From contig NZ_JBFBIK010000002.1 of NCBI RefSeq assembly GCF_040685555.1, positions 1-64,000 on the forward strand: a stretch of 64,000 nt of DNA. The letters run 5' to 3'. The first letter of the stretch is position 1, and each line of letters starts with the position of its first letter. Below, piece after piece: positions 24,496 to 35,900 of this stretch. Under the pieces are notes generated by a model. That model searched no databases. It worked only from the letters and a program-made list of their open reading frames with translations, and had not been told where the DNA came from. A program made the position numbers and the translations under genes. The stretch comes from Sphaerisporangium sp040685555 (lineage in GTDB: Bacteria; Actinomycetota; Actinomycetes; Streptosporangiales; Streptosporangiaceae).

Positions 24496-25221
24496 CTAGA
24501 GGTAGGTCACCGGCAGGGCGCCGGCCTTGACGAACACCAGGTCCCAGAAGTCCCTGATCTGCTGCTGGCGTACGACCTCGGAGGTCACCCTGATGCCGAA
24601 GCCGATGATCGTGACGTGCACGCCGGTGAGTTTGGGCAGCCGGTTGTCCCGCTGGAGGCGCGAGATGATCGCGAGCCGGCTCGCCGGGGTGTCTATTCGC
24701 GCCTTGTAGAGGTCCAGCTCCTTGGTGCGCTGGGCCATGTCGCTGATCACCAGGAGCCTGGCGGAGCTGTCGAGCGGGCTGGTCTGGCGGGCGATGTCGA
24801 CCAGCGCGCCGAACACGTCGGAACCGGTCTGGGTGGCCGTCTCGGCGCGCGCGCACGCGAGGAGGTCGTTCATCGTCTTCACCGCGGCGAGCCTGCGCTG
24901 CGCGCTGATCTGGGCGGCCTTGTTGGGATTGCCCTGCGGATTGTCCCTGGGCCCGGCCACGAGGTCCATCGGGGCCTGACGGCAGTCAGACGCGCCGACC
25001 GAACCGCTGATGACGTTGAAGGCGACGCGGTCGCAGCCGTCGAGGAACTTCGGGACACCCGATTTGATCTTCGCGGGCACGTCGGTGTTGCGGCTGAAGG
25101 AGGTCGCGTCCACCACGAGGCCGCACGAGCGCACCGGCTGTGCCTGCGCCTGCGCGCAGCCGGCCGTGAGGCAGGCGGAGCCGGCGAGCAGCGCGCCCAT
25201 CATCATCCGGATTCCGGGCAT
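24496..25221 (-). CDS. vWA-like lipoprotein
   Basis: A 241-residue protein with a lipoprotein signal (LLAGSACLTAGC, lipid Cys about 22). The rest resembles a von Willebrand A fold: a first strand with a degenerate MIDAS, GLVVDATSFSRN, and a later strand RLLVISDMAQ. It would be attached to the outer face of the membrane. Its ATG overlaps the stop of the upstream gene by one base (TGATG), so the two are coupled. No ligand can be named. Confidence 0.7.
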   Translation of the reverse strand: MPGIRMMMGALLAGSACLTAGCAQAQAQPVRSCGLVVDATSFSRNTDVPAKIKSGVPKFLDGCDRVAFNVISGSVGASDCRQAPMDLVAGPRDNPQGNPNKAAQISAQRRLAAVKTMNDLLACARAETATQTGSDVFGALVDIARQTSPLDSSARLLVISDMAQRTKELDLYKARIDTPASRLAIISRLQRDNRLPKLTGVHVTIIGFGIRVTSEVVRQQQIRDFWDLVFVKAGALPVTYL

Positions 25222-26075
25222 CAGGCGGCACCGCCTTCGCCGGCGGGGGTGCCGATGTGGCCCAGCGCCTCTTCCACGACCTCGCGGACCTTGGGCGGAA
25301 GGAGGCTGAGCAGGTCGCCCGACATCACCAGTCGCTCCTCCGACTCGTCCGGCTCGATCTTGGCGGGTTCCCAGTGCGGAAGCCGGGCGCCCGCGTCGCC
25401 CTCCCTCTTCTTTCCGGCCAGGTAGGAACGGTCCAGCGCCTGGTGGTAGTGGGCGACCAGGTGGTTGGCCCACCACGCCACCTCGTTCATGTTCGTACGC
25501 ATCTGCCGTACGGCCGCCTCGTAGACGGACAGCCTCTCCGCCAGCGCCTGTCGCGCCGCGGCGAGCTCGGCGTCGAGGGCCTGCCGCCGGCCGCCGAGGG
25601 CGCTCTCACGCCGGGCCGCGATCACGTCGGCGAGCGAGAGCGGGTACGAGGAGCCTGCCGCCGGGCCCGAGGGGGACCCTGAAGCAGCCGGGGACGCGGG
25701 GGACCGGAGATCGCGTGCCCCGCGCGTGAGGTCGTTGACCCTGCCAGCCGTCACCAGCAGGGCCCCTTCTTCCTGCCGCGTGTCGTGGATGAACGCCTTC
25801 ATGACCCGGGCGCGACGGCAGGCGCTGTCGGCCGCCACGGTCCCGATGAACTTCGTCCAGCGATTGCCGTCGGGGTGCCCCGACCCTGTGGCGTGGTGAT
25901 CGTAGGGAACGCCGAGACGGCCGTCCCGGCGTCCTGCATGAGCCGCCCAGAAGAACCTGACCGCCCGTGACCACGGTGCCGGCATCCCGGGATTCCGCGC
26001 GTTGCGCACGTGCCACCGCTCTTTCCTGACGTTGTGCGTCGAAGGTGCGGGGAAGCCGGGAGCACCTGGTCGCAC
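25221..26075 (-). CDS. Predicted coiled-coil protein, first gene of the envelope operon
   Basis: The open frame from GTG 26075 encodes 284 residues. The centre (LDAELAAARQALAERLSVYE) is coiled coil, followed by WANHLVAHYHQALDRSYLAG and a mostly acidic C-terminus. No family is recognised and no membrane helix is clear. AAAGGG lies 7-12 bp before 26075, and codon use remains good back to about 25920. An alternative ATG at 25802 would give 193 residues. The upstream 140 bp are A/T-rich and likely hold the operon promoter. Confidence 0.6.
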   Translation of the reverse strand: MRPGAPGFPAPSTHNVRKERWHVRNARNPGMPAPWSRAVRFFWAAHAGRRDGRLGVPYDHHATGSGHPDGNRWTKFIGTVAADSACRRARVMKAFIHDTRQEEGALLVTAGRVNDLTRGARDLRSPASPAASGSPSGPAAGSSYPLSLADVIAARRESALGGRRQALDAELAAARQALAERLSVYEAAVRQMRTNMNEVAWWANHLVAHYHQALDRSYLAGKKREGDAGARLPHWEPAKIEPDESEERLVMSGDLLSLLPPKVREVVEEALGHIGTPAGEGGAA

Positions 26076-26303
26076 ATCAGCCCTTTATGACTACTTATCT
26101 GCGCTATACAACGTTGAGACGATCTCCGGCGTTCCTTGGTTTACGAGATCGACGATATTCGTGTAGCACGCTATGAATGTCATCCAATGACTGGTTTAGT
26201 CAGCTAAAGCACGAATAGAGCGCGCGGAGGCCACGCACGAGGAGATGGATGGGACACGACAAGGCCCGGCGGCGACCCGACGCCGCGGCCCTGCCCCGCC
26301 GCA
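26076..26303. promoter_or_regulatory. A/T-rich promoter region of the envelope operon
   Basis: The segment 26080-26220 is clearly richer in A/T than its surroundings. It includes a short hairpin TGACT-GGTTT-AGTCA at 26188-26202 and a sequence TTTACGAGATCGACGATATT that could contain promoter elements. No gene is seen. At its right end, CGGCG/CGCCG pairs near 26268-26287 could act as a weak terminator for the ABC-F gene. Confidence 0.45.
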
Positions 26304-27947
<1,644 letters not shown>

Positions 27948-28064
27948 GCGCAAACGCTATCCGGACCCGGCTCCACATCACACATTTGGTGCCCTGCCGC
28001 GCCCGGGATCTGTTTCCCGCCCGGCAACGGCACGGTTTACGATCGCCATGTGACGATCGGCGGC

Positions 28065-28907
28065 ATGACCAGCGGCAAGCTCATGGCGATCAGTGACCTC
28101 CACGTGGCGTATCCCGAGAATCGCCAGATCGTCGAAAAACTCCGTCCTGAGTCCGAGTCCGACTGGCTGCTGGTCGCCGGTGACGTGGGCGAGTTCGTCG
28201 CCGACATCGAGTGGGCGCTGACCCTGCTGAAAGAACGCTTCGCCACCGTCATCTGGACGCCGGGCAACCACGAGCTGTGGACGCCGAAGGACGATCCGGT
28301 GCAGTTGCGGGGAGAGGAGCGTTATCACCACCTGGTCGGCATCTGCCGGCGCATCGGCGTGCTCACCCCCGAGGATCCCTACGCCGTCTGGACGGGGCAC
28401 GGAGGGCCGGTCACCATCGTGCCCCTTTTCGTGCTGTACGACTACAGCTTCCGGCCGCCGAACATGACCAAGGAAGAGGCGCTCGCGTGGGCGCACAAGA
28501 CGGGCGTGGTGTGCACCGACGAGTTCATGCTCCACCCAGATCCTTATCCCAGCCGCGACGCCTGGTGCCGGGCCCGGCTGCGCGAGACCGAGCGCCATCT
28601 CGAAACCCGTGATCCGGCCATCCCGACCGTCCTTGTCAACCACTTCCCCCTGGTCCGCCAGCCCACCGACATCCTGCACTTCCCGCAGTTCGCGCAGTGG
28701 TGCGGCACGGTGGAGACGGCCGACTGGCACCTGCGCTACAACGCGGCGACGGTGGTCTACGGCCACCTGCACATCCCCCGCACGACCTGGTACGACGGCG
28801 TGCGCTTCGAGGAGGTGTCCCTCGGCTACCCCCGCGAGCGGCGCGCGTACGGGCTCGACGGCACGCAGGCGATCAGGCACGTCTTCCCCGAGGAGGCCCC
28901 GGCGTGA
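28065..28907 (+). CDS. Metallophosphoesterase coupled to a phosphopantetheinyl transferase
   Basis: A 280-residue calcineurin-like phosphoesterase. Motifs are ISDLHVAYPENRQ (about 8-20), AGDVGEF (about 40), GNHELW (about 67), LVNHFPLV (about 190) and VYGHLHIPRT (about 230). It has no signal peptide. The stop overlaps the GTG of the phosphopantetheinyl transferase (GTGA), and this gene pair is conserved in actinobacteria; removal of a phosphate from a coenzyme A-related compound is a reasonable guess, not shown. An in-frame GTG at 28050 is an alternative start. Confidence 0.88.
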   Translation: MTSGKLMAISDLHVAYPENRQIVEKLRPESESDWLLVAGDVGEFVADIEWALTLLKERFATVIWTPGNHELWTPKDDPVQLRGEERYHHLVGICRRIGVLTPEDPYAVWTGHGGPVTIVPLFVLYDYSFRPPNMTKEEALAWAHKTGVVCTDEFMLHPDPYPSRDAWCRARLRETERHLETRDPAIPTVLVNHFPLVRQPTDILHFPQFAQWCGTVETADWHLRYNAATVVYGHLHIPRTTWYDGVRFEEVSLGYPRERRAYGLDGTQAIRHVFPEEAPA

Positions 28908-29620
28908 TCGAGGGCATCCTTCCCCCGTACGTGGTGTCGGCGGACCTCTCGGACGACCCGCCGGGGGCGACCTTGTTCCCCGAGGAGGAGAAGGTCATCG
29001 AGCAGGTCGTCGACAAGCGGCGCAGGGAGTTCACGACCGCGCGGCTGTGCGCACGGCGGGCCATGAGCGAGCTGGGCCTGCCCCCCGCGCCGGTGCTCCC
29101 TGGCCCGCGGGGTGAGCCCCGGTGGCCGAGCGGCGTCGTCGGCAGCATGACCCACTGCGCCGGCTACCGCGGCGCCGTCCTCGGCAGGTCGGCGGAGGTC
29201 ACCACGATCGGCATCGACGCCGAGCCCAACGACTCCCTGGCCGAGGGCGTCCTCGATGTGATCTCCCTGCCCGAGGAGAGGGAGCACCTGCGCGAGCTCT
29301 GGCGCCGCGATCGGCGCGTCAGCTGGGAGCGGCTGCTCTTCAGCGCCAAGGAGTCGGTCTACAAGGCGTGGTTCCCGCTCACCGGGCTGTGGCTCGACTT
29401 CGAGGAGGCCCGGCTGGAGATCGACCCCGAGCGGGGCACCTTCCACGCGCGGCTCCTCGTGCCCGGCCCCCACGTGGACGACTCGGAGGTCACGGGGTTC
29501 TCCGGGCGCTGGATGGTCACGGACGGGCTGATCCTCACCGCCATCGTCGTCCCCGCCCCGGCCACCACGGCCCGCACGACTCCATCCGCGGCCCCGGACT
29601 CCAAGCTGATCGACTCGTAG
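28904..29620 (+). CDS. 4'-phosphopantetheinyl transferase (Sfp/EntD type)
   Basis: A 238-residue enzyme that moves the phosphopantetheine arm from CoA to carrier proteins of fatty acid, polyketide or peptide synthases. Motifs are GVVGSMTHCAGYRGAVLG (about 74-91), the metal-binding TIGIDAEPND (about 101-110) and the conserved FSAKESVYKAW (about 146-156). It is of the EntD-like subtype, which often serves secondary metabolism. GTG 28904 overlaps the preceding stop, fixing the start. No synthase gene is present in the window. Confidence 0.92.
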   Translation: MIEGILPPYVVSADLSDDPPGATLFPEEEKVIEQVVDKRRREFTTARLCARRAMSELGLPPAPVLPGPRGEPRWPSGVVGSMTHCAGYRGAVLGRSAEVTTIGIDAEPNDSLAEGVLDVISLPEEREHLRELWRRDRRVSWERLLFSAKESVYKAWFPLTGLWLDFEEARLEIDPERGTFHARLLVPGPHVDDSEVTGFSGRWMVTDGLILTAIVVPAPATTARTTPSAAPDSKLIDS

Positions 29621-29753
29621 ACGATCTGTTCCCCGGCTGAGCCCACATCCCGCCAAGGCGGCGTAACTTCCGATTTAAGGGCGTTCGTCCGCATTCGCGA
29701 TCGGGTACGGATTGCTGGGAGCGCGTTCCGACCAGCGGAGGGAGGGATCGCGA

Positions 29754-30056
29754 ATGGTCACCATCGGCCTGCTGGTACGCGTGAACGCCCGGCCGGGAAA
29801 GGAACGGGAGACCGAGAACTTCCTGCGTGACGGGCTGGCCCTCATCGAGGACGAGCCGGGAACGGCCGCGTGGTTCGCGGTGCGCATCAACTGCGCGACC
29901 TTCGGCATCTTCGACGCCTTCGAGCAGGACGCCGCGCGGCGGGCCAACCTCGCCGGCAAGGTCGCCACGGCCTTGATGGAGAGATCCGACGAGCTCTTCA
30001 CCCGGCCGCCCACCATCGAAAGGGTCGACATCCTCGCCGCCAAACTCCCCGGGTGA
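29754..30056 (+). CDS. Antibiotic biosynthesis monooxygenase (ABM) domain protein
   Basis: A 100-residue ABM ferredoxin-like fold protein: IGLLVRVNARPGKERETENF (about 4-23), TAAWFAVRINCATFGIFDAF (about 37-56) and a C-terminal strand. Small ABM proteins can be monooxygenases that need no cofactor, or heme-degrading or stress proteins. GGAGGGAGGG lies 10-19 bp before ATG 29754. It stands alone between the phosphopantetheinyl transferase and a convergent esterase gene. Confidence 0.85.
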   Translation: MVTIGLLVRVNARPGKERETENFLRDGLALIEDEPGTAAWFAVRINCATFGIFDAFEQDAARRANLAGKVATALMERSDELFTRPPTIERVDILAAKLPG

Positions 30057-30074
30057 CGCGGTCGAGCCTTCCGA

Positions 30075-31133
30075 TCAGGGTCGTGCGCCGGCGCCGGAGG
30101 CAGGGCCGGGCTGGATGCGGCCGGCCAGCCAGGCGAGGGACATCGGGTAGCGGTAGTCGATGGCGCCGTGCCCCGCGTCGAAGAGCTCGAAGCGGACGAG
30201 GTCGCCCGGCACCCCGTGGTCGAGGAGCGCCTGGCGGAAGGCCTGGGCGCCGAGATCGAGGAAGTACTCGTCGCGCGTGCCCGCGTCGATCCAGATCGCC
30301 CGCATGGAGCGCATCGCGTCGGCGTGCTTCGGGACCATGCGCACGGGGTCCCAGTCGAGCCAGCGCTGCCAGGCCTCGTCCCTCAGCACGCCCGTACGGG
30401 GATCGAACGGCAGCTCGGGAACGCCGTCCGGCCCGGCCGAGAAGGCGGCCGAGCAGCCGAGAACCGACAGCAGCACCCCGTCGGCCGGGTGGGTGAACGC
30501 GGTGCGGGACCGGAACTCCCCCCACCACCGGCCGATGTCGCCGTCGAAGGCGCGCAGGTGGCGGACGGCCTGGGCGAACTCCGGCAGGTAGCAGTACTCG
30601 TAGAGGGTGTCGCCCGCGTGGGTGGCGAACGCGCCGAACAGGTCGGGGCGCAGCATGGGCGTGATCATCGCCCCGAACCCGCCGCTGGACTTCCCCGTGA
30701 TGGCCCGATGGTCGCGATCGGCGAGGGTGCGGTAGCGGGCGTCGACCCACGGCACGATCTCCTCGCAGAGGTAGGAGTGGTACCGGCCGGTGCCGGGCGA
30801 GTCAACGAACTGGCTGCCGCCGTAACCCGTCCACGCGTCCACGTACACGACGATCGCCGGCGGCGCCTCCCGGCGGGCGAAGACCTGGTCGGCGGTCTCG
30901 GGGAACGGCTGGCGGAAGGGCGTGCGGTTACCCCACATGGCCAGGTGGCCGGTGTAGCCCTGGATCACATAGATGGAGGGGTAACGCCGGTCGGGCTCGT
31001 CGTCGTACCCCGGCGGGACGTAGACCCACAACGGCCGCCGGTGCGGGTCCCCCAGGGGGTTCCCGCGCAGCAACTCGCTCTCGACGGTGTGCTCGTCGAT
31101 CCGTCCCTCAAGGTCGGCCCGCCACGGCAACAT
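30075..31133 (-). CDS. Alpha/beta-hydrolase esterase (enterochelin-esterase-like)
   Basis: A 352-residue alpha/beta hydrolase of the esterase D/Fes-like group. The nucleophile elbow is AITGKSSGGFGAM (Ser about 147), with a possible catalytic Asp in WIDAGTRDEYFLD and His in DAGHGAIDYRYP. The N-terminal segment LLRGNPLGDPHRRPLWVYVP is typical of this group. It has no signal peptide. GGAGGG 6-11 bp before ATG 31133 supports the start. The natural ester is unknown. Confidence 0.87.
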   Translation of the reverse strand: MLPWRADLEGRIDEHTVESELLRGNPLGDPHRRPLWVYVPPGYDDEPDRRYPSIYVIQGYTGHLAMWGNRTPFRQPFPETADQVFARREAPPAIVVYVDAWTGYGGSQFVDSPGTGRYHSYLCEEIVPWVDARYRTLADRDHRAITGKSSGGFGAMITPMLRPDLFGAFATHAGDTLYEYCYLPEFAQAVRHLRAFDGDIGRWWGEFRSRTAFTHPADGVLLSVLGCSAAFSAGPDGVPELPFDPRTGVLRDEAWQRWLDWDPVRMVPKHADAMRSMRAIWIDAGTRDEYFLDLGAQAFRQALLDHGVPGDLVRFELFDAGHGAIDYRYPMSLAWLAGRIQPGPASGAGARP

Positions 31134-31279
31134 CGGTACCCTCCTTCGGCTCCCACATCCGTATCACGGATCCCGTGGGTTCCGCCTCTGGCGGGGATCG
31201 GTGGAGCAGGATGCGTGCCCACCGGCGCCGGGCGACGACCAGCCCGAGCACCCCATGGCCGTGAGGTAGATGAAACGAG

Positions 31280-31313
31280 CCGGGGCCCGCACCTCGAAAG
31301 GTGCGGGCCCCGG
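31280..31313 (-). terminator. Intrinsic terminator of the cold-shock gene
   Basis: A perfect 14-bp stem CCGGGGCCCGCACC/GGTGCGGGCCCCGG with loop TCGAAA is followed on the minus strand by GCTCGTTTC. It lies 28 bp past the cold-shock stop. Confidence 0.88.
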
Positions 31314-31341
31314 CCGTTTAACGCTTTACGCGCGCGTCAGA

Positions 31342-31545
31342 TCAGACGGGAACGATGTTCTCCGCCTGCGGGCCCTTCTGGCCCTGGGTGACGTCGAACG
31401 ACACCTTCTGGCCTTCCTGGAGCTCGCGGAAGCCCTGAGCGGCGATGTTGGAGTAGTGGGCGAAGACGTCGGCGCCGCCGCCCTCCTGCTCGATGAAGCC
31501 GAAGCCCTTTTCAGCGTTGAACCACTTCACGGTGCCAGTAGCCAT
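31342..31545 (-). CDS. Cold-shock protein (CspA family)
   Basis: A 67-residue single cold-shock domain with RNP1 KGFGFIEQ (about 14-21) and RNP2 VFAHYS (about 28-33). It begins MATGTVKWFNAEKG as in other actinobacterial members. It binds single-stranded RNA or DNA and melts RNA structure, especially after a temperature drop. AAGGAGA lies 6-12 bp before the ATG at 31545. It has a leader of more than 100 bases with a hairpin at 31643-31673 and an efficient terminator downstream. Confidence 0.95.
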   Translation of the reverse strand: MATGTVKWFNAEKGFGFIEQEGGGADVFAHYSNIAAQGFRELQEGQKVSFDVTQGQKGPQAENIVPV

Positions 31546-32234
31546 GTCAGTCTCCTTCGATAGGGGGTCGAGCCGGAATCGGCACTGTGCCGACTCCGCG
31601 TCGCCGCGATGAGCCCATCCGGAGATGACCGGCAAACAAAAATGCACCTGAAGGTTACGTCTCGTCAGGTGCACACAGAGTTTATGGGTACCACAACTGC
31701 AACTGACATCAGGATAGCACACACGCGCCACGACCCACCGGTGCCGCCTCGGACGACCTGGGCCCACCGCCGCGGATCAGCCGCTCGCCCGGCCATCACG
31801 CCCGCGCCGGGACATCCGCCCGCGGGCGAGCAGTCCGAGGCCCGGCGGGGACGATCAGACGGGCCGGGCTCACCCGCGACGAGAACCGGGCGCGGGCCTG
31901 GACCCGGCGAGGACGGCCGGGCAGTGCACCCAGATGCTTCATCGGCGCGTGCCCGCATCACAAAAACGACAATCCTGGCATTATGCGCGCTTTTCGGACG
32001 TTGCAGGGAATTACACGATCATTTTGTGGAGATTTGCATTACCAGAAGGCATGGCCGACGCGATAAATCTGATATTCCCGGCGTCCGCCTTCCCGTCAAG
32101 AGGTTCCAGACGGCCACCGCGGGACAAGTGGCGATCGCGGTGATATCCCCCGCGAAATGGGTAAATTCGCGAAAGGCCGGTAGGTGGGTAACTATCGGGC
32201 AATGAGCAGGATTTACTGTTATCCGGGGGAAACC
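31546..32234. other. Intergenic region with cold-shock leader and LPFTG-gene promoter
   Basis: No gene is supported in these 689 bp; open frames on both strands have poor codon bias. The left part holds the cold-shock leader with its hairpin (31643-31673). The stretch 31970-32230 is A/T-richer and would contain the promoter of the surface-protein gene, with GGGGGAAA just before its ATG. Confidence 0.5.
31643..31673 (-). promoter_or_regulatory. Terminator-like hairpin in the cold-shock gene leader
   Basis: TGCACCTGA (31643-31651) and TCAGGTGCA (31665-31673) form a perfect 9-bp stem. On the minus strand it is followed directly by TTTTTGTTTG, the shape of an intrinsic terminator, 97 bp before the cold-shock ATG. 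It may act as an attenuator in the leader, or terminate a short upstream RNA. A possible promoter (TGTCAG, 18 bp, TAAACT) lies just before it. Confidence 0.55.
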
Positions 32235-32927
32235 ATGCGTGGACGGCTCATGTCAATCGTGCTCGGAATCGAGGCCGCGGTCCTCCTGGCCGTCTGCGCG
32301 CCCACGGCGATGGCCGCCTCCGGCATCGGCTTCGCCGGCGACGGGGACGGACGGCGCACTTCAGGCGAAGTCGCCCCAGGCCAGGGAGGATCGGGTTCCA
32401 CCGGGGTGTCCCTACGGGTGCTTCCCATACCCACCGGTAGCCCGACCGGCAGCCCCACCGGCCGTCCGGGCCCACCTCATCCCGGCAAGGTGCCCCAGGC
32501 CGGGACGGGCGCCTCGACCGCCGTCCCGTCACCGCACGAGCCTGACGATGAGCCCCGCGTCACCTCCACCAGCGACTCGGGATCACGCCAATTCGGGAAG
32601 CCGCCGTACACCGAAACTCACACCTGGGACAATCACGTCGAGGTTCGCGAATACGGCGACTCCCCGTTCACCGATACGGACGGAGCCCGCATAACACGCC
32701 ACGAACCCGGCTCCGAAGTCCCTGACCGAACCGGCAACGAACTCCCCGCCGGAAACCGCACCTCTACCCCCCAACCCGCGTCCCCGCAATCCGGGAACCT
32801 GCCCTTCACGGGAATCGACGCCCAGAGCGTCGGCATCGTGGTGGCGAGTGGACTGGCCGCCGTACTCCTGGGCGCCTTCCTCGTCAGGCTGTCGATCCGG
32901 CGAAGGCGATCGGCTCCGCACGAATGA
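32235..32927 (+). CDS. LPFTG-anchored surface protein, unknown
   Basis: A 230-residue secreted protein. Residues 1-32 form a signal peptide ending TAMAAS. The middle is low-complexity and rich in Gly, Pro, Ser and Thr, including GSPTGSPTG. The C-terminus has a sortase signal NLPFTGID (about 188-195), a hydrophobic helix (about 200-220) and RRRR, as in proteins linked to the cell wall. No known adhesive or enzyme domain is seen. No sortase gene is in the window. GGGGGAAA lies upstream of ATG 32235. Confidence 0.75.
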   Translation: MRGRLMSIVLGIEAAVLLAVCAPTAMAASGIGFAGDGDGRRTSGEVAPGQGGSGSTGVSLRVLPIPTGSPTGSPTGRPGPPHPGKVPQAGTGASTAVPSPHEPDDEPRVTSTSDSGSRQFGKPPYTETHTWDNHVEVREYGDSPFTDTDGARITRHEPGSEVPDRTGNELPAGNRTSTPQPASPQSGNLPFTGIDAQSVGIVVASGLAAVLLGAFLVRLSIRRRRSAPHE

Positions 32928-32937
32928 CCTGCCGCCG

Positions 32938-35900
32938 TCACGGGCCCACGTGGATGTAGGGGGCCCAGATCCCCGGGAGGGCCGCGTTGCCCGCGTCGCG
33001 GAGCCGGCGGACCGCGTGGTTGAGCGTCTCGGCCGCGTCGGACGCGTCGGGTTCCCCGGCCAGGCGCTGGTAGAACAGCCGGGCCAGCTCGGGCGCGATC
33101 TCGTCGTACACCGGCCACAGCGTGGCCACGACATGGCGAAAGCCGACGACCTGGAGTGCCGCGGCGAGGTGGATGGCCTCGTCGGTGAGCGCGGATCCGG
33201 TCGCAGCGGTCTGGCAGGCCGACAGGAAGGCCAGTTCCGCGTCCGGAAGGCGCATCCCGGCGATGTCGAGGACGGTCAGCATGCCGTCGCGCAGCACGAC
33301 TCCGCTGCGCGAGGGGCGCCGCGCGTCCTGCAGGCCGTGGCAGGCGAGATGGACCCAGGGGTGGCCGTCGAGCCGGTCGCGCACGTCGGCGACCACGGCG
33401 TCCTCCAGCAGCGTGCACCGATCGCCCAGCAGGCCGGTCAGCGCGTCGATCTCGGGTCGGACGGCGAGATCGGGAGCGCCGGGGGTGTGCGCCATCGCCA
33501 CCAGCAGCGTTCGCCTCGGCCGCGCGGCGCTCGCGGGGCGGGCACGGGCGTCGATGAGCGTCCGGATCGCCGGGGTGTAGGAGGAGACGACGCGGTCCAG
33601 CACGCACTCGCCGGTGGACGGGTCGACGGCCGCGTGGAGCGGGAGCAGCGCCAGCGGGCCGGTGGGACACCACCAGACCCGAGGTGCGTCCCGCGTCACC
33701 GCCAGCACCGGCGCGGTCACGTTGGCGCCCAGCCAGCGCAGCAGATCGTTGGCCCTCTGGTGGGCCGCCACGTTCTCCAGCAGGTTGGCCGGTGGACGGA
33801 GGAAGAGCCGGAGGAGGGAGTTGGCCCATTCGACGACGTCCTCGGCGCGCAGGCCGGGCAGCGGGCACACGGTGACGCCGCCGCCCGCCAGTACGAGCGC
33901 GTCGCACCGCCGCGCGCTGACGTTCACCAGCACCACGGGCCCGTCGGAGGCCGCCGTGACCAGCCTGGCGAAAGCCGGGGGGCGCAGGAAGTCCTCGAAC
34001 CCGGCGAGCGTGCGTATCCTCGCGACCAGGTCGTCCCATTCGCCCGCCAGGAGCGCGCGGTCGGCGCCCACCTCACGGGCGGGCCCGTCACCGGCTTCCA
34101 GCGCGGCCCGCAGCTCCTCCAGCCGTCCGGCGAGGTCCGGGTGGGCCGCCCGGAGATCGCCGAGGTCGCCACGGGTCTCCAGTAACTGCGCCCACAGCAC
34201 GCCGCGGCCGTGCTCCAGCAGCTCGACCGCCCGCTCCGGCCGACCGGCCTCGACCGCAAGGGCGGCCGCGTCGGCGGCCAGCCAGGACAGCTCCTCCAGC
34301 CGGCCTTCCTGGTCGGCACGGGGAATGCCCCGCCAGGCCAGCAGCGGCATCAGCCGCACGGCGTGCTCCAGCGCCTCCAGGGCCGAGGCCATGTCGCCCG
34401 CCTGTCCCGCCGCGCCGGCCCACATGCGCGCGGCTCGCATGCGCATGTGGGCCGGGCATGTCGCGAGTTCCGCGGCGACGCGCAGGGTGGCCACCGCCTC
34501 CTCGTAGTCGGCCCGCGCCCCGGTACGGGCGTGCCGCTCCAGCAGCGCGTTCGCCCGGCCGCCGAGCTGGTGCGCGCGGCTGGGCTCGGCCGGTGCGAGG
34601 TTCGCGTCCGCTTCCCGGAGTGCCTCGATGGCCTGGTCGAGGTCAGCGGCGTCGCCTCGCCGCTCGGCGCGCGTGGCGAGCAGCGAGCCCCAGCCGCCCA
34701 GGTAGCGCGCACGCCGGATGGAGCCGGGCGGGAGGGCCTCGTAGGCCGCACGGGCGGTGGAGACGGCGCGATCGAGGTCGGCCAGGTCATCGAAGGCGAG
34801 GTAGCGGGTGGAGAGCGCCTTGGCCAGGTTCGTGAGGATCACCGGGCTGTTGTCGTCGCCTCGCGCCGCCACCTCCTCGGCACGCACCAGGACGGCGACG
34901 GCCTCGTCCAGGTCGGCGCGGTCCTTCGTCCGCCAGTAGCGGCTCTCGAGCACGCCGCCCAGATTCCCGCTGGAGGTGAGGTGCTGGGGGCTCGCGGGCG
35001 CGGTCGCGGCCAGCACGGAACGGTAGGACGCGATGGCGGCGTCGAGGTCGTCACCCGATCCGGTCAGCTCGAAGCGCGAGTGCAGCGTGGTGCCGAGGAG
35101 GTTGAGCGCCGAGGGACGGTCCAGGGCGCCCTCTCGCATCGCGTCGACGGCGGCGCGCAGCCTGATGATGGCCTCGTCGAGTTCGGCCCGGCTCCCCGAG
35201 AGGCTGTGGTGGTCGGCGAGCGCGGCTCCCAAGGTGGACTGGCTCAGATGCCACGCCGGCGACCCGGGGACGGCGAGCCCGAGGGCCTCCCGTGTCAGGG
35301 CCATGGCGTCCTCCAGGTCGGAAGGCGAGCCCGATCGCAGGTAGCGCTCGCGCAGGCCGCCGCCCAGGTTGAGGCAGACCCCCGGCCTGTTCGCGTGACC
35401 TTCGGGCGTCACCTGGACGGCCCTCCGGTACAGCGCGACGGCCTCGTCGAGGTCCGTGGCGGAACCGGTGAGCCGGGACCGCAGCAGCAGGGCGTTGCCG
35501 AGGTTGCCGAGCGCGTCGGACAGGCCGGGGTCCCCGCCGGGGATGGCGGCCACGGCCCGGCGTCCGCAGGAGACCGCCCGCTCGAGGTCCTCCTTGGACC
35601 CGTCCACCTGGTAGCGGTCGTAGTAGCCTCCCGCCAGCACGTAGAGCCCTCGGGCGCCGTCGGGCGAATCCAGGTCGGTCCGGCCGAGCAGGCCGATCAG
35701 CTCCTCCAGGTGGTCCCTGCGGCCCAGCGCGTGGTAGCTGTGGGAGAGCGCCGTGCCGAGGTTGAGCACGCAGAACAGCCGCAGTTCCGGGGTCGGCGGG
35801 CCGGCCGCCAGCGCCTCGCGGGCCATGGCCACGGCTTCTGGCGGCAGCTCGATGTCACCGGTCATCTCGAAGGCCTGCGCGAGACAGAGGCTCAGCATCG

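Noticed and set aside
28904..30056. Secondary-metabolite gene cluster around the phosphopantetheinyl transferase and ABM protein
   Set aside because: No polyketide or peptide synthase, precursor or tailoring cluster is present; the two genes are common housekeeping companions.
32848..34185. 445-residue plus-strand open frame opposite the CHAT domain
   Set aside because: The same reason: it is antisense to the catalytic domain and rich in Arg/Gly/Gln.
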